Source: Phoronis australis (Eukaryota > Phoronida > Phoronidae). From it: a stretch of 38,872 nt of DNA. The notes under the pieces are model-generated. The model did no database searches. It was not told the origin of the DNA and was given only the letters and a program-made list of their open reading frames with translations. This document shows positions 34,426 to 38,872 of the stretch, piece after piece. Numbering within the stretch: the stretch's first letter is position 1; every line of letters starts with the position of its first letter. The translations under genes and the position numbers were made by a program. The stretch is from contig NMRA01000167.1 of the NCBI GenBank assembly GCA_002633005.1, positions 1-38,872 on the forward strand. The letters run 5' to 3'.

Positions 34426-34676
34426 ACGGCAAAATCTCACCAATTTAGGACACAATATAGCGGACAAGTGAAATTTTATTTTCTCATTTTTTTCACAATG
34501 ATATGCACAACCAGAATGATGCTTTGCCATATCCAACTTGTGTACCATAACTACCAACAGAAAATATTTTGAAAATTGTCGGAATTCACAACAATACCGT
34601 AGATGCCCTTGAAAAATGAAAAAGAGTGCAATTTTGACAATTATTGTTGTCCGAATTTGGTGAGATTGTGTCAAAA
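34426..34676. mobile_element. MITE family C, copy upstream of TIPIN
   Basis: The end AATCTCACCAATTTAGGACA at 34433 pairs with the right end, whose complement reads AATCTCACCAAATTCGGACA. The interior shares a CACAACAAT and a TTGAAAAATGAAAAA block with the copies at 12005 and 5347. It lies about 390 bp upstream of the TIPIN start codon. Confidence 0.75.
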
Positions 34677-35424
34677 CCATCGTACATTTAAAACAGAATA
34701 CTAATTCCCTGAAGATCCACTAAGTGATTTGAGTGTGTAAAAAACATTCTGTGCAAATAAAACAAATGTACAAGTAATCTATGAGCTGAATACATGACAT
34801 TAATTTGTTATAAAAGCCAGGCTGAAGTCCATCAGATGCAAACACGTCGCTAATTTTTTAAAGTTTTTACTGCAGTATCAGACCCGAACTTTATCCATTA
34901 ATTTGTTATGTACACTGTATTCAAAAGCAATGGGAGTACACCCCCCAGATTTACATATCTCGTAAAATGCAGAGTGGAGTGCAGCAAATTAAATCAATTG
35001 GATCATTTCTCTATAGTCAAGAAACAAATGTTTTCTTTCTTCAATTACCAATGATATCATGTACGAAACTATTAAGTCAATCTGGTTGCTGACCCATAGT
35101 TTGTGGTAAGCTCGCATTAAATACGTTAAATCTAAATGGCTCAAAAGGAAAGCCTTCACCACAAAATTGTTTTCCTCAAGCCAAATTCAATTGTGAATGA
35201 AATCCGGTACTATGGCAAAAGTAATTAGTAGTTTCATTAAATTAGTACCACAACATAAACTAATTCTGTAGATTACACCTGAGACAACGTTACCAGGAAT
35301 GTGTTTAGTTTCCACATCATTTCAAGGTCATTGTACGATTGACGCATAATTTTTCAAAATATCGGGCCCACTAACACGCTTCAACACAGACAAGAATCGT
35401 CATCATCACACCAAGCAGAACTAG

Positions 35425-35624
35425 ACGACATATCCCTTGGCGCGAGCAGTGTAAAATGGCCAGTTGATTTGCAAAAAGTTTGGTTGCAAGAGTACTTGTT
35501 CGAGCTAGGAAGAGTTCAGGCATCAAAGGCCATTCTCTATGCACAAAAGGTATTTATAGCAGCATGACTTGGATGGTTTAATCAGTGTGAGGCATAATTC
35601 GCCAAAAAGCTTCCAGTGTATGGA
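35425..35624 (+). repeat. Repeat families A (copy 2) and B (copy 2), contiguous
   Basis: 35425-35560 matches 37372-37555 and 3603-3744 (GCGAGCAGTGTAAAATGGCC, AGTACTTGTTCGAGCT, GAAGAGTTCA). 35571-35624 matches 4580-4633 (TTTAATCAGTGTGA, CCAAAAAGCTTCCAG). Their adjacency suggests one composite element. Confidence 0.65.
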
Positions 35625-35664
35625 GTACCTATGAGTTGACTATTGTCTCTACTGAGCCCAGTTG

Positions 35665-35735
35665 AGATGGCGGTACTGTCTAGGGTTAGATAGCCCTAAA
35701 CCTAGGGACAGTCAGGGTTAGGGTTAGACGTGGGT
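35665..35735 (+). repeat. Interstitial telomere-like words and small hairpin
   Basis: TAGGGTTAG occurs at the left, CCCTAAACC next to it on the opposite sense, then CAGGGTTAGGGTTAG. These are copies of the animal telomere unit TTAGGG in mixed orientation, too few for a true telomeric array. Confidence 0.5.
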
Positions 35736-35861
35736 GTGGTAATTGTCTTAGTATACAGTGGGCGTGTCTTCCATCTAGTCTAGTTGTTAGAGACCTCGTG
35801 GTCCAGTTCTGGTCTGGCTGTTGGCCAGAACGCATGTATACTCATAGTTGCACTAATAAAT

Positions 35862-35900
<39 letters not shown>
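35862..35900. repeat. (TA)n microsatellite
   Basis: About 19 uninterrupted TA units. Confidence 0.95.
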
Positions 35901-35903
<3 letters not shown>

Positions 35904-35932
35904 AATGTGATCGTTTTAGTTGGTACATTCAC

Positions 35933-36075
35933 AGTGGCAGATTTAGAGGGGGGCCAAGGGGCCATGGTGCCCCCTAAAATTCTCCTACGCTCCTTTGGGG
36001 CAGTTCAGGGGTGCGAATGCCTGATGGGCAAAATCCTGGCTAATATGTGCCCAGCCCCCCCCCCCCCACCCCCAN
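35933..36075. mobile_element. MITE-like element end with poly-C run and an undetermined base
   Basis: CAGTGGCAGATTTAGAGGGG followed by GGCCAAGGGGCCATGG is a common terminal style of invertebrate non-autonomous elements. It ends in about 14 C residues, then an N at 36075, where the assembly is unreliable. A clear partner end was not identified. Confidence 0.45.
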
Positions 36076-37371
36076 GTGATGTCACTATCTTCTAATTTTG
36101 TTTGTGACAATGCCAAATTTACCTGTGAACAGCGATTCAACACGCCCCTCTTCTATGTAACGCATTATGAAACAGTAAAACCTTATAGACGTCAGAATAA
36201 CAAATGGTGAACTAATTTTAAGGTAAAATAAAACATTAGGGCATGGCAGCAAACATCCTACTGACATGATGAATTGTGGGTAAATACTAGAGTGTGGTAT
36301 TTGGAGAAGTGAACCTCCGGCTTCAGAAACAAAGAAAAGTCTTCCGTCAACTTGAAAACAGTAAGCTTGTGACCTGCACAAGTTCTAATTTTGTGCAACA
36401 TCTTTCAGAGCCAGAGCAAAATTTGTTCAGAAATTCACCACTATTAAAATACTAAAATATTAAAACAAAGTGAAACCAATTCCGATAATTTGTTGTAACA
36501 TGTACGCATCCTCGTGGATGAGGAACTGCATGCTGATTGAAGAATCGGGAAAAACAGAAAAAAAGGCAAATAGGTGATGCTCTATTTCATGGCGATGAAA
36601 GCCGATGTATAGAACAACCGCGCGACTTTAGCACCAGAAAAACACCAATAGGGCAGCAATATTTTTAGCAGCGGCAACTATAGTGTTGTTAGGTTCCAGG
36701 GATTCCTTTCTGATGTCCGTAGACTTTCAGTAGTAATCGACCATTGCCTTATTTGGTGCCATTGGTGGTATCAGCGAGGGATTCCTGGAACTGATTAAAC
36801 AGGGGTCACGGAATGTGTATGTGGTCAGGCTCCTACAATGAGGTTGCTAGCTGATCATGTGTTGGACCATGCTGTCTGCCTTTGTTACTAGTAGTTGATC
36901 TTTGGATCTTCAGTGTACAGGACGCAAGTTTCTATAGTCTGTACTGTTGTTTTATCATTGTTATTATTCTAATATATTCTTTCATATCAGCTTGTTCTTG
37001 TTGCTGCTCAAGTATAGGCAACAATACAGTAATTTAGTTCACTTGCGTCTGATTTGGCCATTTTGTTTCCCACATGGGTGCACCCAAAGCTGTTTACATT
37101 TTTACAGCTTTGTACTGTTTCAACCGACCCCAGTAGACAATGGCCATCCCAGAGGCCCACCACACGCCAGAAACGCTATGGCGAATTATGCCTCACACTA
37201 CTTAACAGTCAAAGTCACGTTACTATAAGTACCTTTTGAACTATAATTACCATCTGCTTCCAACTCGAACAAGTACTCGGGTAATCAAACTTTTTTCAAA
37301 ACAGACCTTAGTTCAGTTGCCCAAATCAGTAACTGGGTATTTTCACACTGCTCTCACTATGCAGGGAATAT

Positions 37372-37555
37372 GATGTCATATCTCCTGGAGCAAGCAGTGT
37401 AAAAATGGTCATTTGCCAATTTGGGCAAGTGAATGAAGGACTGGTCCAACAAAGTTTGATTCTGGGAGTATTTGTTCAAGCTGAGAAGAGTTCAAGACAT
37501 TAACAGCCCACTAAAGTGTTTCTCTATATGCGCAGAAGGTAATTATATAGTTATT
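37372..37555 (+). repeat. Dispersed repeat family A, copy 3
   Basis: Matches 35425-35560 over most of its length: GGAGCAAGCAGTGTAAAAAT, GGGAGTATTTGTTCAAGCTG, AGAAGAGTTCAAGACATTAA, and an end at GCGCAGAAGGTAATTATA. Confidence 0.6.
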
Positions 37556-38218
37556 GGTCATTAAAAACTACAATCTTCCTTGGATTAAACTAAATTATTT
37601 ACGGGTATTGGAAAAATTGATGTTATACCGTTATTTTGCTGTTGTGGAGTGCTGTTTTACGTAGGCTTTTGGTACCATGAAATATTGCGACACCTACTGG
37701 CCAGTTTCTTTTTTTTTTGTCGGTGTTTCAATCCATTGTTGTTCTTCCACGAGGTTGCATACAGTCATCACATTAAATTATCCAAACTGGCTTCACTTCA
37801 TTATAAGTTTTTGAATTTTAATACCAGCAAACCGAATTTGAGAACAAATTTTGCTTCAAAACTGTCATCTCCCGAGAGATGTCGCAAAAAATTAGAAAAT
37901 GGCACATGTACGAGTGTGTACTATTTTCAAAATGACGACACATTTTTTTGTTACAAAAGTGAGAGAATTACACAAGAAAATGACATTTATTAGATTGTTT
38001 TTCACTTAAACGGTTGTAACGAACAAGGTGAGTGTCGATTGACTCCCAGATTTTGTATGCACGGCTCGTTGGTCTTTAGCTTTACATGTTGATTACAAGG
38101 TGACAAGCAGAACTACCCCGGCTGTGACGTGTGCAATTTCGTGATCTGTGGACGTTAAACACATAGTGGTACCTAGCTGTATTTTGACGATAGTCTTCAT
38201 AAAGCTAGGTGGCTGGTG

Positions 38219-38257
38219 GACAGTGACCACCGTCTCTAGCTGACGGTGGTCACTGTC
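38219..38257. repeat. Perfect 16-bp hairpin
   Basis: GACAGTGACCACCGTC at 38219-38234 and its exact complement at 38242-38257 flank a 7-base loop TCTAGCT. A weaker outer pair, ACCTAGCT and AGCTAGGT, lies just to the left (38171-38210). It could be the end of an element or a structural site upstream of the duplicated block at 38277. Confidence 0.9.
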
Positions 38258-38276
38258 TAGCTGACTGACGTCCGGC

Positions 38277-38335
38277 GTATAGTCCGATTACCTCTCGTCG
38301 TCAGTCTCCAAAGGTCGTCCGCCATCTTGTTTCGC
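38277..38335 (+). promoter_or_regulatory. Duplicated 59-bp block with YY1-like site, copy 1
   Basis: 55 of 59 bases match 38549-38607. It contains CCGCCATCTTG, the reverse complement of the YY1 core CAAGATGGCGG, which is frequent at housekeeping promoters and 5' UTRs. A start codon in good context (AAAATGGCTGCC) follows 20 bases later. Could also be a transposon end. Confidence 0.5.
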
Positions 38336-38354
38336 ACATAGGTGTCATTATAAA

Positions 38355-38872
38355 ATGGCTGCCGAAAAGCAATGCACAGTTGAACAACTCGGCTTAAGTA
38401 AAAGAAAACGTTTGAATCAACGAATACTATATATTTGTGAGAGTTAAATCAAGTCCTATTCAGATTATAACTTTGAAGTGGAATAATTGGGTGAGTAAGA
38501 CAACAAGCCGGTTTTATGCTTAGGCGGACGACTATAGGGTTTCGGAGTGTATAGTCCGGTTACCTATTGTCGTCAGGCTCCAAAGGTCGTCCGCCATCTT
38601 GTTTCGCGTGCAGCGCAACCACGCGGGACTTAGCGTTCCAATTTGGAGTGCTCGTCTGCACGTTAGGTACTAACTTATCGGAAGAGACACGTATCAAAGT
38701 AATGAGACAAAAATCGGTGAGTTTACCGATTGTTTTTTAAAACCACTTAAAAATCAGTAGATTTTACTAATACACTTTTTTGTGCGTTTTCAGAAGATGT
38801 TTTCGAATTTAAATTTTCTTCCGACGGGACACAAAACATGATCCAGGGTTTGTTTATGCAATGTATCTGTTT
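38355..38872 (+). CDS. Weak candidate 5' end of a gene running off the right edge
   Basis: An ATG at 38355 opens MAAEKQCTVEQLGL and meets a possible donor GTAAAA at 38398, leaving phase 1. A good acceptor (pyrimidine tract, TTTTCAG) at 38793 begins sequence that, in the matching phase, is open to the window end and reads DVFEFKFSSDGTQNMIQGLF. A second possible upstream exon ends at 38716 with donor GTGAGT, but has no in-frame ATG. No family recognised; the splice pairing is guesswork. Confidence 0.22.
38549..38607 (+). promoter_or_regulatory. Duplicated 59-bp block with YY1-like site, copy 2
   Basis: Second copy, 272 bp after the first. Nothing resembling the start codon after copy 1 follows it; instead a stretch ending at a strong donor (GTGAGT at 38717) follows. 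GGCGGACGAC at 38524-38533 just upstream is the complement of the GTCGTCCGCC inside both copies. Confidence 0.5.

Larger units (their letters stand above)
34035..38276. other. TIPIN upstream region, repeat-rich, no gene recognised
   Basis: Holds MITE family C (34426-34676), repeats A and B (35425-35624 and 37372-37555), telomere-like words near 35670-35730, a TA microsatellite, and an N-containing element (35933-36075). The 5' UTR exon and promoter of TIPIN should lie here, but I cannot place them. No open reading frame exceeds about 115 codons and none resembles a known protein. Confidence 0.6.

Noticed and set aside
36690-36795. Inverted words GTTCCAGGGATTCC and GGATTCCTGGAAC.
   Set aside because: Only about 13 bases match, with nothing else supporting an element.

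Overview
This is a eukaryotic nuclear window from an intron-rich animal. It is AT-rich, has GT-AG introns of about 0.4 to 6 kb, and carries many short non-autonomous transposable elements. The three spliced genes I could rebuild exon by exon are animal genes, and intron size plus repeat style fit a marine invertebrate. The phylum cannot be settled from the sequence. One undetermined base (N) at 36075 marks an assembly weak point.

Layout from left to right. (1) 215-2735, minus strand: the first two coding exons of a gene I read as IQCH; the rest lies off the left edge. (2) 2736-3064: a 329 bp gap between divergent start codons, probably a shared promoter. (3) 3065-17579, plus strand: a complete eight-exon AAGAB (alpha/gamma-adaptin-binding protein p34), predicted 346 aa. 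(4) 8881-10404, minus strand, inside AAGAB intron 3: an intact intronless 507-aa SVOP/SV2-like major facilitator transporter. (5) 17824-21615: the convergent gap between AAGAB and TIPIN. (6) 21712-34034, minus strand: a complete nine-exon TIPIN (TIMELESS-interacting protein), predicted 385 aa. (7) 34035-38872: mostly repeats, ending in a weak candidate 5' end of another gene.

The genes do not form a pathway: AAGAB chaperones AP-1/AP-2 adaptor assembly, TIPIN acts in replication-fork protection, IQCH is a calmodulin-binding sperm-related protein, and SVOP-like is a vesicle transporter. The arrangement is the informative part. The IQCH-AAGAB head-to-head pair, with TIPIN on the same chromosome, is also found on human 15q22-q23, so this looks like an old linkage block.

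The introns hold a 2.5 kb foldback DNA transposon with TA-flanked ends, several MITE families, a 26-bp minisatellite, a duplicated ERR-like element, tRNA-derived SINE fragments, and multi-copy repeats that recur across the window. I saw no CRISPR array, prokaryotic operon, rRNA or convincing functional tRNA gene, and no strong candidate for an undescribed system. The nested transporter, the foldback element and the duplicated block at the right edge deserve follow-up.
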